37,699 bases of DNA. It comes from a bacterium. GTDB lineage: Bacteria > Patescibacteriota > Patescibacteriia > UBA9934 > GWF2-40-263. Under the pieces are notes generated by a model that was given only the letters and a program-made list of their open reading frames with translations, was not told where the DNA came from and did not search any database. The DNA lies in the NCBI GenBank assembly GCA_021789915.1, contig JAJYIV010000010.1:1-37699 (forward strand), written 5' to 3'. The translations under genes and the position numbers were made by a program. The first letter of the stretch is position 1. The number at the start of each line of letters is the position of its first letter. Of the stretch, positions 29,628 through 37,587 are shown piece after piece.

Positions 29628-30404
29628 TCATTGCCACGCGGCGGTTCCAAGCAGCACGGAAGCCAGCACGACGCCGGCGGCCACGTAGCGGACGGCCAGC
29701 GGACGGGTGAGCTGCTTGAGAAAGGACGCGCGGGACAATCCGAGGAACACGTACAGGACAAGGGTCAGGACGGCTGCGTCAACATAAAATCCCGTCGGGA
29801 GAAGCGCCAGGGCCCAAACCGACTCTCCGGCCGCCACGCCGGCCGCCACGCCGAAGACTGCCGCGCGTCGCCCCTCCATCTTGCTTGCCCACAGCGCCTG
29901 GAAGACGCCGTAGCCGGCAACGACGGCCACGGCCGGGACCAGGACGGCGAACGGCGCTTGCAGGAAGACCCGCGTGCCGAATGCGACGGCGCCGGCGCAA
30001 AACACCGTGACAAGATTCATGCCAAGCGACACGTGCTGAATGGCGAACGGCTGGTACAGTGCCGGTGCGTGCACGTAAGTAAAAACCTGTTCCGCGTAGA
30101 AAAAGAGGGTTAGAGACGCCAACATGGCAAGGGCGACGCGTCCCGCGACGGTCTCCGCGAGCAGGAAGAGACCTTGTACGGACGCAAGGAACAGAAGGGA
30201 CGGCAGGATCAGATGCCAGGACGACGCGCGGTGCGACGCCCATCCGCCCAGGCGCGCGAACAGAAAAAAGCAGAGGACGAGGGAAACAAACAGCGGCCAC
30301 AGCGGAAACAGGCCCCAGGGCTGCATGGCCGCCCAAAATCCGGCCGCCGAAACGATGAGCAAGGCGAAAGGAGTGATCCGGTGAAGCAGTATCATACGCA
30401 TCAC
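29628..30404 (-). CDS. hypothetical integral membrane protein
   Basis: 258 aa with about eight hydrophobic helices (for example FALLIVSAAGFWAAM, LWPLFVSLVLCFFLFARL, LILPSLLFLASVQGLFLLA, ALAMLASLTLFFYAEQVF, VLVPAVAVVAGYGVFQAL, and a last VAAGVVLASVLLGTAAW). No recognised family. The start overlaps the end of the upstream gene by 4 bp (ATGA) and the stop is 9 bp from the protease-like gene, so it is part of the same operon. Confidence 0.8.
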   Translation of the reverse strand: MMRMILLHRITPFALLIVSAAGFWAAMQPWGLFPLWPLFVSLVLCFFLFARLGGWASHRASSWHLILPSLLFLASVQGLFLLAETVAGRVALAMLASLTLFFYAEQVFTYVHAPALYQPFAIQHVSLGMNLVTVFCAGAVAFGTRVFLQAPFAVLVPAVAVVAGYGVFQALWASKMEGRRAAVFGVAAGVAAGESVWALALLPTGFYVDAAVLTLVLYVFLGLSRASFLKQLTRPLAVRYVAAGVVLASVLLGTAAWQ

Positions 30405-31240
30405 TTGAGGACGAACGTGCCTTCCAAGCGCAAGGATCCGTCCTCAACGTCGACGCGCGTGAACACGGCGACGTTCTTGACCGCCGAGTCCGCCGCCTGC
30501 AGGGCGGCGCGAAGGGCGTTCTGGCCGGACTGCGTGATCCAGGAAGGGATCTGAAGATCGCCGACCCATGCCTCCGTCAAATCGGCCGACAGGGACTGTT
30601 GGTCGACAAAAGGCCGGACGTACAGGCGGACGGCCGAATGGACCGGATTGTTCTGAAGCGGCAGATAGACTTCCATTCCCTTTTCTTTCGAAAGGGCAAT
30701 CTGGGCCTGCGCCATGTCGAACGGAAATTGGGGCGCGTGCGGCGGGGCGGATGGCGCGCCGGGCGGAGGGGGAATGTTCGGAAGTTGCACCTGACGTAGC
30801 GTCGCCGTCAGAACGGATTCGGGAATCGTGTAAGAGAACGAGCCGCCCGGTTTCGGCAATTGGGAACCGAACTGGGTGAGTTTCGCAAAAAGATTCTGCA
30901 GGGCTTGGTCGTTCAGAGCGCCCGAAAGGGCCGCCGGATCGCCGGCGTTTTGCGCCGACGCCAAGGCCTGCAGCGTCTCGGGCGGCAGCAGGGAAAACGT
31001 CGAGGCCGGCGGAACGGTCACGACATGCACGGGCTCCGGCCGGCGATAGACAAGGGATGTGAAGACGGGAACATCCGCAAGACCGGCCGCCGCCGCCACA
31101 TAGGCTCCGGCGCCAAGCACGACGAGCAGAAGCACCAGCGGGACGCCCAGGCATCCAAGGCAGGCGCAGCTCCACGGGCTCCTTGCTTTTTTCGGCGCGG
31201 CCGAAGCGGTCTGCGCCGCCGGGGAAACGAGTGGGTCCAT
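30401..31240 (-). CDS. hypothetical membrane-anchored protein
   Basis: 279 aa from ATG 31240. A short cytoplasmic N-terminus precedes one membrane anchor (LGVPLVLLLVVLGAGAYVAA, residues about 30-50). The extracytoplasmic part contains a helical segment (PPETLQALASAQNAGDPAAL), a Pro-rich stretch (NIPPPPGAPSAPPHAP) and a beta-rich domain ending VAVFTRVDVEDGSLRLEGTF. It looks like a LolA/DUF-type or tubular-lipid-binding fold but is not recognised. Coupled to the next gene by a 4-bp overlap. Confidence 0.75.
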   Translation of the reverse strand: MDPLVSPAAQTASAAPKKARSPWSCACLGCLGVPLVLLLVVLGAGAYVAAAAGLADVPVFTSLVYRRPEPVHVVTVPPASTFSLLPPETLQALASAQNAGDPAALSGALNDQALQNLFAKLTQFGSQLPKPGGSFSYTIPESVLTATLRQVQLPNIPPPPGAPSAPPHAPQFPFDMAQAQIALSKEKGMEVYLPLQNNPVHSAVRLYVRPFVDQQSLSADLTEAWVGDLQIPSWITQSGQNALRAALQAADSAVKNVAVFTRVDVEDGSLRLEGTFVLK

Positions 31241-31256
31241 AAAGGTCGCGGGCATC

Positions 31257-31646
31257 CTAGCGCACCCACGGGTTCGCCGCCACCGCGGCATCGAGCAGGT
31301 CCTGTCCGTCCTGCAGGGCGGCCGCATCGCCCTTGTAGCCGTCCGACAGGCGGCTTAAAGCCCGCGCGAACGCAAGATGGATGGACATGTCGTCCGCCGG
31401 CACGCGCAGGGCGAGAACATCCGACAGGGCTTTCCCCACGCGCGCGGCGCGATCCCTGGCCGCGGAGTCCAGGACGGGCCCGACGGCCTGGCGCAAAGCC
31501 GTCCGGTAGCCGGCTTCGGACGCGGCCGAGACCGGCGCCGGGGCGACGGCCGGAGCGCGGAAGGACCAGAACATCCACGCGCCCAATCCAATCGTCAACA
31601 GGACGAGCACAGCGGGAAGAAAGGAAGGGTGGCGATGGATCATCAT
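31257..31646 (-). CDS. hypothetical single-helix membrane protein
   Basis: 129 aa. N-terminal anchor FLPAVLVLLTIGLGAWMFWS, an Ala/Pro linker, then a helical domain (GYRTALRQAVGPVLDSAARD, HLAFARALSRLSDGYKGDAA). Family not recognised. The start overlaps the end of the AI-2E permease gene by 4 bp, and the stop lies 16 bp before the next gene. Confidence 0.75.
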   Translation of the reverse strand: MMIHRHPSFLPAVLVLLTIGLGAWMFWSFRAPAVAPAPVSAASEAGYRTALRQAVGPVLDSAARDRAARVGKALSDVLALRVPADDMSIHLAFARALSRLSDGYKGDAAALQDGQDLLDAAVAANPWVR

Positions 31647-32710
31647 AAGCGGTTGGACGGCTTGCTGAACAAATCCTCCAGCAAGGCGGCAGCCATCGTG
31701 GCGACGGGAATGGCCAGGAACGCACCGAAGACGCCGCCCACCTTGACGCCGACAAGCAGCGCGACGATGGACACGACCGGATTGAGCCCGGTCGCCTTCT
31801 GCATGATTTTCGGAACGAGGATGTGGGCTTCGACCTCCTGGACGATCAGAAAGAGGACGAGGACGGACACGGCCAGCAGCGGCCCTTGGGCAAGGGCGAT
31901 GAGCGCCGCCGGAATGACGGAGAGCACGGGACCGACGTACGGGATCAGCTCGAACAGTCCGGCGATCAAGGCGAGAATGAGCGCGTAATGCACGCCGAGC
32001 AGGAACAGGCCGATATAGACGCTCACGCCCACGATAAGGCCGAGCAGCAGCTGGCCGCGCAGCCAGGCGCCGACTTTCCTCTGCATCTTGGACAGCAGCG
32101 CCGCCAGATACGGCTGGTATTCCTCCGGCGCCAGATGGCGGAAGGAACGTCGGGCCGCCTCGTCTTCCACGACCATGTAAAACGTGAGGACGAGGATGAC
32201 GAACAGCGTGGCGACCGCGGCGACGGCGCCGCCCACCGTGGTGAACACCGACGCCAGCCCTTGCGTGATGCCGTTCTGCACCGCCTGGATCGCGGAAGCG
32301 GCATCGGCCTGCAGGCCGTACTGCGCCGTCACGTCGCGGAAGCGGCCGAGATAATCCGCAAACGGCAGCGCCGGCACATTGGCGGCCAGCTCCTTCAACT
32401 CATGGACCACGAGCGGCACAAGCACGACGAGCGCGCCGGAGACGGCTGCGCCAAGCAGGATATACACCAGGATGACGGCCGCGCCGCGCGGCATCCTGCG
32501 CCGGGCGAACCATTCGGCAAACGGATCGATGATGGCCGCAAGCAGGAGGGCGACGAAAACGACGGCGACGATGTCGCGGACGAACCACACAAAGGCGGCG
32601 GCCAGCCCGATCAGGACGATTTTGATCAGCGTCCCGGTCGTGATGGCGACGGAGCGCGGGCGTTCGGAGGAGACGGACGGCATAGGCGGGAAAGGCGTCA
32701 GCGTCGACAT
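31643..32710 (-). CDS. AI-2E family transporter (PerM/YdiK-like)
   Basis: 355 aa with about eight membrane helices. The family pattern is clear: an N-terminal pair (GTLIKIVLIGLAAAFVWFV, DIVAVVFVALLLAAIIDPF), a long amphipathic middle domain, and the C-terminal block VSVYIGLFLLGVHYALILAL, then IAGLFELIPYVGPVLSVIPA (hallmark P-x-x-G-P), VQEVEAHILVPKIMQ and LNPVVSIVALLVGVKVGGVF. Exports small molecules or ions; the AI-2 assignment of the family is historical. First gene of the minus-strand surface operon, divergent from smpB. Confidence 0.93.
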   Translation of the reverse strand: MSTLTPFPPMPSVSSERPRSVAITTGTLIKIVLIGLAAAFVWFVRDIVAVVFVALLLAAIIDPFAEWFARRRMPRGAAVILVYILLGAAVSGALVVLVPLVVHELKELAANVPALPFADYLGRFRDVTAQYGLQADAASAIQAVQNGITQGLASVFTTVGGAVAAVATLFVILVLTFYMVVEDEAARRSFRHLAPEEYQPYLAALLSKMQRKVGAWLRGQLLLGLIVGVSVYIGLFLLGVHYALILALIAGLFELIPYVGPVLSVIPAALIALAQGPLLAVSVLVLFLIVQEVEAHILVPKIMQKATGLNPVVSIVALLVGVKVGGVFGAFLAIPVATMAAALLEDLFSKPSNRL

Positions 32711-32732
32711 GGTACCACAATTCGTCTATCCT
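32704..32732 (+). promoter_or_regulatory. promoter of smpB
   Basis: TCGACA (32704-32709), 17-nt spacer, TATCCT (32727-32732), 12 bp before ATG 32744. Confidence 0.55.
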
Positions 32733-32743
32733 TCCTTCACGAT

Positions 32744-33187
32744 ATGGGCGACGCGCTTTCCGTGAACAAACGCGCTTCCTACGATTATGAATTCCTCGAG
32801 GTGTTCGAGGGCGGCTTGGCGCTGACGGGGCCGGAGGTGAAATCCGCCAAGGCCGGACGCATCCAGCTGGTCGGCGCGTTCCTCCACGTGCGCGGCGGCG
32901 AGCTCTGGCTCAAGGGCGCGCAGATCGCCCGCTATGCGCCGGCCGGGCCGCAGCCGACGTACGATCCGGCGCGCGACCGCAAGGTGCTCATCGCCAAAAA
33001 GGACATCCGCCGCCTTCTTGGCAAGACGCAGGCGGGCGGATTGACATTGGTGCCCGTCTCGGTCTATGTTGCGCATGGCCTGGTGAAGCTGAAGTTCGTC
33101 CTCGCGCGCGGCAAGAAGCAGTATGAAAAGCGCGAGCGCATCAAGGCGCGGCAAGTGGCCCGCGAGATCCGGCGGGAAGAGATGTAG
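32744..33187 (+). CDS. smpB: SsrA-binding protein SmpB
   Basis: 147 aa from ATG 32744; the long upstream frame is rejected as noise. Core: NKRASYDYEFLEVFEGGLAL, then TGPEVKSAKAGRIQLVGAFL and RKVLIAKKDIRRLLGKTQAG. It ends in the basic C-terminal tail KKQYEKRERIKARQVAREIR, which enters the decoding centre. Binds tmRNA and delivers it to stalled ribosomes. It is followed 128 bp later by its partner tmRNA gene on the same strand. Confidence 0.96.
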   Translation: MGDALSVNKRASYDYEFLEVFEGGLALTGPEVKSAKAGRIQLVGAFLHVRGGELWLKGAQIARYAPAGPQPTYDPARDRKVLIAKKDIRRLLGKTQAGGLTLVPVSVYVAHGLVKLKFVLARGKKQYEKRERIKARQVAREIRREEM

Positions 33188-33196
33188 AGGCGGGCC

Positions 33197-33242
33197 ATCC
33201 CGAGCTCCGGCCGCAGGCCGGGCGAGAGACCCCTCACGCGAA
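33197..33242. repeat. dispersed CATCCCGAG...GCGAG-type repeat between smpB and tmRNA
   Basis: CATCCCGAGC, a CCGGCC-GCA-GGCCGG hairpin and GCGAGAGACC resemble the unit at 35183-35232 (ATCCCGAAC...GCGAGGGACC). Confidence 0.5.
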
Positions 33243-33315
33243 GACCGCGAGGACGCATGAATGAAACGACGCATAAAGAAGTGCGCAAAAGGTGGCCTTC
33301 TGGAGGCGGCGCCAC

Positions 33316-33711
33316 GGGGCTGTAGCGGATTCGATCCTCATTTCGACCGCAACGAGCAAGCCGAGGACGCGCGGGACCTCGCAAATCCCCCGCGCAGAGA
33401 ACTCAACTGCCAACGTCTTCTCGAAGGTGAAGAGCGCCATCGCTTCGGCGCAGCGCTCCAACCTCGCTTTGGCCCTCGCGTAATCGCGACGGACCCATCC
33501 GTCCCCCGACGTCCGATACGGGAATCCGGGTGTCATATTTGATCGGGCTCGATCCCGCGGCCGCCGGCCACGCGGGATGACCTGGCGGCCGGCACGGACG
33601 AATGGGTTTGGTCCCGCCTTCACCATTCGAACGTATCCAGGCGGGACTGAGCTTGGAGAAACGTCGCGGAAGGATGAGGAGACGGGAGTTCAATTCTCCC
33701 CAGCTCCACCA
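33316..33711 (+). ncRNA. ssrA: transfer-messenger RNA (tmRNA)
   Basis: The tRNA-like domain is explicit. The 5' end GGGGCTG pairs with CAGCTCC near the 3' end (7 bp including the G3:U70 alanine identity wobble), followed by A and an encoded CCA. The T-arm is GGGAG-TTCAATT-CTCCC. A GGATTCGATCC D-region follows the 5' acceptor. Length 396 nt. A tag frame starts at about GCA 33394 and ends at TAA 33481-33483. It reads AENSTANVFSKVK, then SAIASAQRSNLALALA, about 29 residues with the hydrophobic Ala-rich end expected for ClpXP targeting. Adjacent to smpB. Confidence 0.95.
33394..33483 (+). other. tmRNA proteolysis-tag reading frame
   Basis: Resume codon probably GCA 33394 and stop TAA; 29 codons if that resume codon is right, or 24 if resumption is at GCC 33409. 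The tag ends LALALA. Most bacterial tags are about 8-15 residues. Confidence 0.7.
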
Positions 33712-33727
33712 CCCTTTGCCGGAACTT

Positions 33728-33790
33728 CCCGCGAAGGTCCGTCGAAGGGTGGCGGGAAAAAGGAATGGCCTGTCAACGCGGGTTTTTTTC
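33728..33790 (+). terminator. possible terminator of ssrA
   Basis: Arms CCCGCG (33728-33733) and CGCGGG (33777-33782) followed by seven T. Long loop containing AAGGGTGG, which can instead pair with CCACCCTT at the tmRNA 3' end. Confidence 0.4.
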
Positions 33791-33802
33791 TTTCCCCCGC
33801 CC

Positions 33803-33831
33803 TTGCCTTCCCGCGCCTTTTTCGGTATCCT
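33803..33831 (+). promoter_or_regulatory. promoter of infC
   Basis: TTGCCT, 17-nt spacer, TATCCT, about 50 bp before ATG 33882. A short CCACGCT/CCACGTT heptamer pair lies in the leader. Confidence 0.5.
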
Positions 33832-33881
33832 CCTGTCAGTTTTCGCGGGCGCTTCCCGTTCCACGCTCCACGTTCACACCT

Positions 33882-34433
33882 ATGCGCATCCACCGCCACC
33901 GTTATCAAAAACCGAAACTGAACGTCCCCGTCTTCCGCGCCAACGAGCGCATCGCCTCGCCGGAGGTGCGCGTCATCGACGAGAAGGGCGAGATGCTCGG
34001 CGTCATGCCGACCGAGAAGGCCGTGGCGCTGGCGCAGGAACGCGCCATGGATTTGATCGAGGTCAACCCGAAGGCGGAACCGCCGGTATGCAAGCTCGCC
34101 GACTTCGGGCAGTTCAAGTACCAAAAGGAAAAGGAAGCCCGCAAGCAGAAGGCGCAATCGGCGGAGGTGGAAATCAAGGGCATTCGCCTGTCGTTGCGCA
34201 TCGGCGTCGGCGACATGGAAACCCGCCACCAGCAAGCCAAGAAATTCTTCGAGCGGGGCGACAAGGTGAAGGTGGAGCTGCCTCTGCGCGGCCGTGAAAA
34301 GGCCTTCCGCGACGGCGCGCGGGAAGTGATTGAGAAGTTCATCGCGCTGCTGAAGGCGGATTATCCGCTGCGCATCGAGCAGCCGGTCGCCTATCAAAAC
34401 GGCCGCATGACGGCGATCCTGGCCCGGGAATAG
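33882..34433 (+). CDS. infC: translation initiation factor IF-3
   Basis: 183 aa from ATG 33882. N-domain: VFRANERIASPEVRVIDEKG, then EMLGVMPTEKAVALAQERAM and DLIEVNPKAEPPVCKLADFG (family L-V-E-V-x-P-x-A-x-P-P-V-C-K). Basic linker: YQKEKEARKQKAQ. C-domain: VEIKGIRLSLRIGVGDMETR and EKAFRDGAREVIEKF. Binds the 30S subunit and discriminates the initiator tRNA. First gene of the classical infC-rpmI-rplT string, though rpmI also has its own promoter here. Confidence 0.97.
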   Translation: MRIHRHRYQKPKLNVPVFRANERIASPEVRVIDEKGEMLGVMPTEKAVALAQERAMDLIEVNPKAEPPVCKLADFGQFKYQKEKEARKQKAQSAEVEIKGIRLSLRIGVGDMETRHQQAKKFFERGDKVKVELPLRGREKAFRDGAREVIEKFIALLKADYPLRIEQPVAYQNGRMTAILARE

Positions 34434-34435
34434 AT

Positions 34436-34464
34436 TGACAATCTCCAGGGCTTCCGCTACGCTT
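34436..34464 (+). promoter_or_regulatory. promoter of rpmI-rplT
   Basis: TTGACA (34436-34441), 17-nt spacer, TACGCT (34459-34464), starting 3 bp after the infC stop and followed by an AGCTAAC/AGCTAGC heptamer array. Confidence 0.65.
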
Positions 34465-34548
34465 CCATCCACTTGTAGCTAACAGCTAGCGTCCCTTCGC
34501 CCTAGCTACCGGCTCCTTGCTACGAGCTACTGTCTTGTCCTGACTCCT

Positions 34549-34737
34549 ATGAAACTCAAAACCCACAAGGCGCTGTCCAAGCGCGTGCGCGTCACCAAAA
34601 ACGGCAAAGTGATCAAGCGCCACAGCGGGCAGAACCATTTCAATGCCCGCAACCCCGGCAAGATCACGCGCAACAAGCGCCGAGATCAGACCTTGTCGGA
34701 GGCTTACAAGAAGGCCGTCGAGACGCTGATTCCATAA
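34549..34737 (+). CDS. rpmI: 50S ribosomal protein L35
   Basis: 62 aa, full length. KLKTHKALSKRVRVTKNGKV, then IKRHSGQNHF and KITRNKRRDQ, is the L35 pattern (K-T-x-K-x-x-x-K-R-x-x-x-T-x-x-G-K). Highly basic. It is between infC and rplT. Confidence 0.96.
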   Translation: MKLKTHKALSKRVRVTKNGKVIKRHSGQNHFNARNPGKITRNKRRDQTLSEAYKKAVETLIP

Positions 34738-34788
34738 ACACAAGCCGTCAGGAAGAGACGCGAGCTGATGGCTGAAAGCTCTCCCCAT

Positions 34789-35151
34789 ATGCCACGCGTG
34801 AAACGCGGCACGCAACACACCAAGCGCCGCCGCAACCTGTTGAAGAAGACGAAAGGCATGATGTGGGGCCGCAAGTCCAAGATCAAGCTGGCCCGCACCG
34901 CCGCCCTCAAGTCCGGCAAGAACGCCTATGTCGGCCGCAAGCGCAAGAAGCGCGAGATGCGCCGTCTCTGGACCGTCCGCATCAATGCGGGCGTCCGGCC
35001 GAGCGGCCTCTCCTACAGCCGCTTCATCGCGGCGCTCAAGGACGCCGGCATTATTCTGGACCGCAAGGTTCTCTCCTTCCTCGCGAAGGACGAGCCCGCC
35101 GTGTTCGAAGCGACGCTGCGGGCTGTTGCGGGTCGCAACGTCGTGAGGTGA
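34789..35151 (+). CDS. rplT: 50S ribosomal protein L20
   Basis: 120 aa from ATG 34789, which yields the conserved MPRVKRGTQHTKRRRNLLKK; the 7-codon upstream extension is rejected. Then TKGMMWGRKSKIKLARTAAL, YVGRKRKKREMRRLWTVRIN, and AGVRPSGLSYSRFIAALKDA, then GIILDRKVLS. Essential for early 50S assembly. The leader again carries a GCTGATGGCTGA-type heptamer repeat. Confidence 0.97.
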   Translation: MPRVKRGTQHTKRRRNLLKKTKGMMWGRKSKIKLARTAALKSGKNAYVGRKRKKREMRRLWTVRINAGVRPSGLSYSRFIAALKDAGIILDRKVLSFLAKDEPAVFEATLRAVAGRNVVR

Positions 35152-35182
35152 CGCCACGGTCAGTCACGGGAGATGGAGATGG

Positions 35183-35265
35183 CGTCATCCCGAACCTGCC
35201 TGCCGGCAGGCAGGCGCAGCAGCGCGAGGGACCACGTCGTCCTGAGGGCCACAAGGCCGAAGGAC
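35183..35265. repeat. two dispersed repeat units after rplT
   Basis: Unit 1: GTCATCCCGAAC...GCGAGGGACC enclosing the 20-bp perfect palindrome CCTGCCTGCC/GGCAGGCAGG (about 35199-35218). Unit 2: GTCCTGAGGGCCACAAGGCC, then GAAGGACC, a hairpin-forming unit. Together with the terminator they fill the gap before plsC. Confidence 0.75.
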
Positions 35266-35268
35266 CTC

Positions 35269-35293
35269 AAAAGCGCCACCCGGGGGCGCTTTT
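35269..35293 (+). terminator. Rho-independent terminator of rpmI-rplT
   Basis: Perfect 9-bp arms AAAAGCGCC and GGCGCTTTT with a T-containing tail. Confidence 0.8.
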
Positions 35294-35321
35294 GCGTTTG
35301 CCGGCGTTCCACGTTTGCCGA

Positions 35322-35349
35322 TGGACAAAACGGGGGGACGTGCTAGGCT
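35322..35349 (+). promoter_or_regulatory. promoter of plsC
   Basis: TGGACA (35322-35327), 16-nt spacer, TAGGCT (35344-35349). Confidence 0.5.
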
Positions 35350-35385
35350 CGACCTGCTTCGCCTCATGCGAAGGGAGGACGTTCC

Positions 35386-36234
35386 ATGAAAATCCGCGCG
35401 TACCTGGCGTCCTTCGCGGCGCTGACGCTCATCCTCGGATTGATCGGCTGCGTGTGCGGCCCTGCTCTCGTCGCCGGTGGCGCGTTCGACCGGCTGCTGG
35501 GCATGGATCCGGCCTGGCGCCGCACGCGCGCCGCGGCGCGGCACTCGCGCTGCGGCGCCTGGCTGTTCGCGCTGTTCCGTTTCCTCATGCGCATCCGCCT
35601 CGTCGTGGACGTGCCGGCCATCCCGCCCGAACGGCGCGGCTCGTGCATCGTGGTGTCCAACCACCAGCACACGCTGGACATCCTGCTGCTCTACGAAGTC
35701 CTGCGCCGGGCGCATCAGCGCGACCTGCGCTGGGTGATCAAGCGCGAGCTCGCGCGCGCGCCCGTGGTCGGCTACGCCGTCCGAAGCATCGGGTGTGCCG
35801 TCGTATCGCGCACGGGCAGCCTCGACGACCTGCGCGAGATCGAGCGCTGCGCGAAAACGGCCGATGCGGACGGTGGAAGCGTGATCATCTTCCCGGAAGG
35901 GACGCGCTGGACTCCCAAGCGCGGGGAGGATTCCCCTTTCCGCCATCTGCTGCCGCCCAAACGCCGCGGCTTCCTCGCCCTGCGCAAGGAAATGCCAAGA
36001 GCGCCGGTGTTGTCCGTGACCGTTCGTTGGGAGCGTTTCGGCGCGGCCGGCAAGACGATGTATCATCTCGCTTCGCTCTTCGGCCAGACGCTGCGCGTCG
36101 CCGTCCGTCTCGTTCCCGCCGAAGAGGCGTCGCTGCCAGGCTGGCTGGAACGGGAATGGACGCGCAAGGACGAGGAGCTGGCCGCCGGAGCGTCTTCCGC
36201 CGCGCGTCCCGACGAGCAGACGTCCGCCTTCTGA
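35386..36234 (+). CDS. plsC: 1-acyl-sn-glycerol-3-phosphate acyltransferase
   Basis: 282 aa. N-terminal membrane anchor (LASFAALTLILGLIGCVCG). The acyltransferase motif I is VVSNHQHTLDILLL (catalytic H-x4-D); block III is SVIIFPEGTRWTPKRG (E-G-T-R glycerophosphate site); and VRSIGCAVVSR is the intermediate block. Makes phosphatidate from lysophosphatidate at the inner face of the membrane. Strong GGGAGG before ATG. Own promoter and terminator. Interesting in a CPR context, where lipid synthesis is usually incomplete. Confidence 0.93.
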   Translation: MKIRAYLASFAALTLILGLIGCVCGPALVAGGAFDRLLGMDPAWRRTRAAARHSRCGAWLFALFRFLMRIRLVVDVPAIPPERRGSCIVVSNHQHTLDILLLYEVLRRAHQRDLRWVIKRELARAPVVGYAVRSIGCAVVSRTGSLDDLREIERCAKTADADGGSVIIFPEGTRWTPKRGEDSPFRHLLPPKRRGFLALRKEMPRAPVLSVTVRWERFGAAGKTMYHLASLFGQTLRVAVRLVPAEEASLPGWLEREWTRKDEELAAGASSAARPDEQTSAF

Positions 36235-36251
36235 CATAGAAGGCGGTTTTT
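36224..36251 (+). terminator. Rho-independent terminator of plsC
   Basis: Perfect 8-bp stem CCGCCTTC/GAAGGCGG whose loop holds the plsC stop codon, then TTTTTAT. Confidence 0.9.
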
Positions 36252-37254
36252 ATCTCCACAGGATGAACGCGGCGGCAAAAGCGACGTAGAGGAGGACCAG
36301 GATCAACCCTTCCCGGCGGCGGAGTCCCGAAGGGGCGCTCACGGCTGCAAGCGCGTAAACGCTCATGCCCATCAACCACAGGGCGCTCATCAGGATGACG
36401 GGCGATGGCTTGCCCAGGCCGAAAAGAAGCGCCGCCGGGAGCATCCCGAACAGCAGCGTGAGCGTGTTGCTGCTGAAGGTCGTACTGACCACCGCGACGT
36501 CCCGTCGCGCGCGGCTGAACAGGGCGGCCTCCAAGGCATTCGGCACGGAAGCGAGCACGCCGATGATCAGCGCACCGGCGATCGCTCCGGACCGGCCGAG
36601 CCCGCCCGCCAACGCGATCGCGCTGCGCACCGCGCCGTCGCTGGACGCCACCACGGCCGCCAACGCAAGGGCGGCGGACGCGATCAGGGCGATGATCGAG
36701 CCGGGCGGACGCGCCTGACCCGTCTGCCCCAAGGCGCGCTCCAGAGCCTTGGCGAGATAGGCCTTGACCGCCGCCGGCAGCGTAAGGCGTTGAATAGGGG
36801 AAGAACCGAGTCCGGACAGCAGGACGTACGGCCCGATCAGCACGAGAAAGACGGCCAAGGCGAGCCAAGGCGGGATCCAGTTGAGGATGAGCATCAAAGC
36901 GACCAAGGTGGCGATCACGTTGACGCCGCCGTTGAACAACGACGCTTCACGGCCGACGTGCACGCGGCCCACTGTCAGCGCGCTCACGCCGAGCAGGCCC
37001 GCCAGCTTGAACACGTTGGAACCCAGCACGACGCCGAGGCCGACGTCGTGCTGGCGCATGGCGATGGCGATCAGGGCCGCGGAGATTTCCGGCGTGTCGG
37101 CCGCCAGGGCGGCCACAATGCCAAGCAGCGATTCGGAAACACGCCAACGGACGCCAAGCGCGCTGATACTCTTCGTAAGCACGATGCTGGCGGCCGTCAT
37201 GAGGAACGCGGATGCGACGAATGTCAGGAACGCGGACCACATAGTCCCGTTCAT
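36250..37254 (-). CDS. cation:Ca2+ antiporter, CaCA family (sodium/calcium exchanger-like)
   Basis: 334 aa with ten or so membrane helices in two inverted halves. Each half has an alpha-repeat: AALAADTPEISAALIAIAMR, then QHDVGLGVVLGSNVFKLAGL, and GVLASVPNALEAALFSRARR, then DVAVVSTTFSSNTLTLLFGM. These match the G-T-S-x-P-E and G-S-N-x-x-N signatures of the family. In the second repeat the acidic residue is displaced (S-V-P-N-A-L-E-A) and in the first the last Asn is Lys, so transport stoichiometry or specificity may differ. Convergent with plsC. Confidence 0.88.
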   Translation of the reverse strand: MNGTMWSAFLTFVASAFLMTAASIVLTKSISALGVRWRVSESLLGIVAALAADTPEISAALIAIAMRQHDVGLGVVLGSNVFKLAGLLGVSALTVGRVHVGREASLFNGGVNVIATLVALMLILNWIPPWLALAVFLVLIGPYVLLSGLGSSPIQRLTLPAAVKAYLAKALERALGQTGQARPPGSIIALIASAALALAAVVASSDGAVRSAIALAGGLGRSGAIAGALIIGVLASVPNALEAALFSRARRDVAVVSTTFSSNTLTLLFGMLPAALLFGLGKPSPVILMSALWLMGMSVYALAAVSAPSGLRRREGLILVLLYVAFAAAFILWR

Positions 37255-37352
37255 GATACATCAAACCGACGTCCTGGGCGGCGGCCCGTGACGGCTCCCG
37301 TGACGGCTCCCGTGGCGGCGGACGATCCGATGACGGAACATGAGAAAGACTC

Positions 37353-37381
37353 TTGATGGAAAAAAATGGGCGTGCTACCAT
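37353..37381 (+). promoter_or_regulatory. promoter of tRNA-Asp
   Basis: TTGATG, 17-nt spacer, TACCAT, 20 bp before the tRNA 5' end. Confidence 0.55.
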
Positions 37382-37401
37382 GCCTCCGCAAATCACGGCA
37401 C

Positions 37402-37479
37402 GGACCGGTGGTGTAGCCCGGTTAACACGTCTCCCTGTCACGGAGAAGATCGAGGGTTCGAATCCCTTCCGGTCCGCCA
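37402..37479 (+). tRNA. tRNA-Asp (anticodon GTC)
   Basis: Acceptor GGACCGG/CCGGTCC, discriminator G and encoded CCA. Anticodon arm TCTCC-CTGTCAC-GGAGA gives anticodon GTC. T-arm GAGGG-TTCGAAT-CCCTT. All features of a functional bacterial tRNA-Asp, including the G73 identity base. Confidence 0.96.
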
Positions 37480-37549
37480 GGACAACACCTTATCGTGCAA
37501 CACGTAGGCCTATGGCTGCGGGGCGACCGATGGGGCCTTGTCCTTTAAA

Positions 37550-37578
37550 CAAAAACGGCTCTAAACGAGCCGTTTTTG
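37550..37578 (+). terminator. Rho-independent terminator after tRNA-Asp
   Basis: Perfect 11-bp arms AAAAACGGCTC and GAGCCGTTTTT; works in either direction. Confidence 0.85.
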
Positions 37579-37587
37579 TGATGTGCG

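Noticed and set aside
31823-32743. N-terminal extension of SmpB in the long open frame
   Set aside because: The extension is His/Arg/Asp-rich antisense noise of the AI-2E gene; ATG 32744 gives the family start and a promoter lies just before it.
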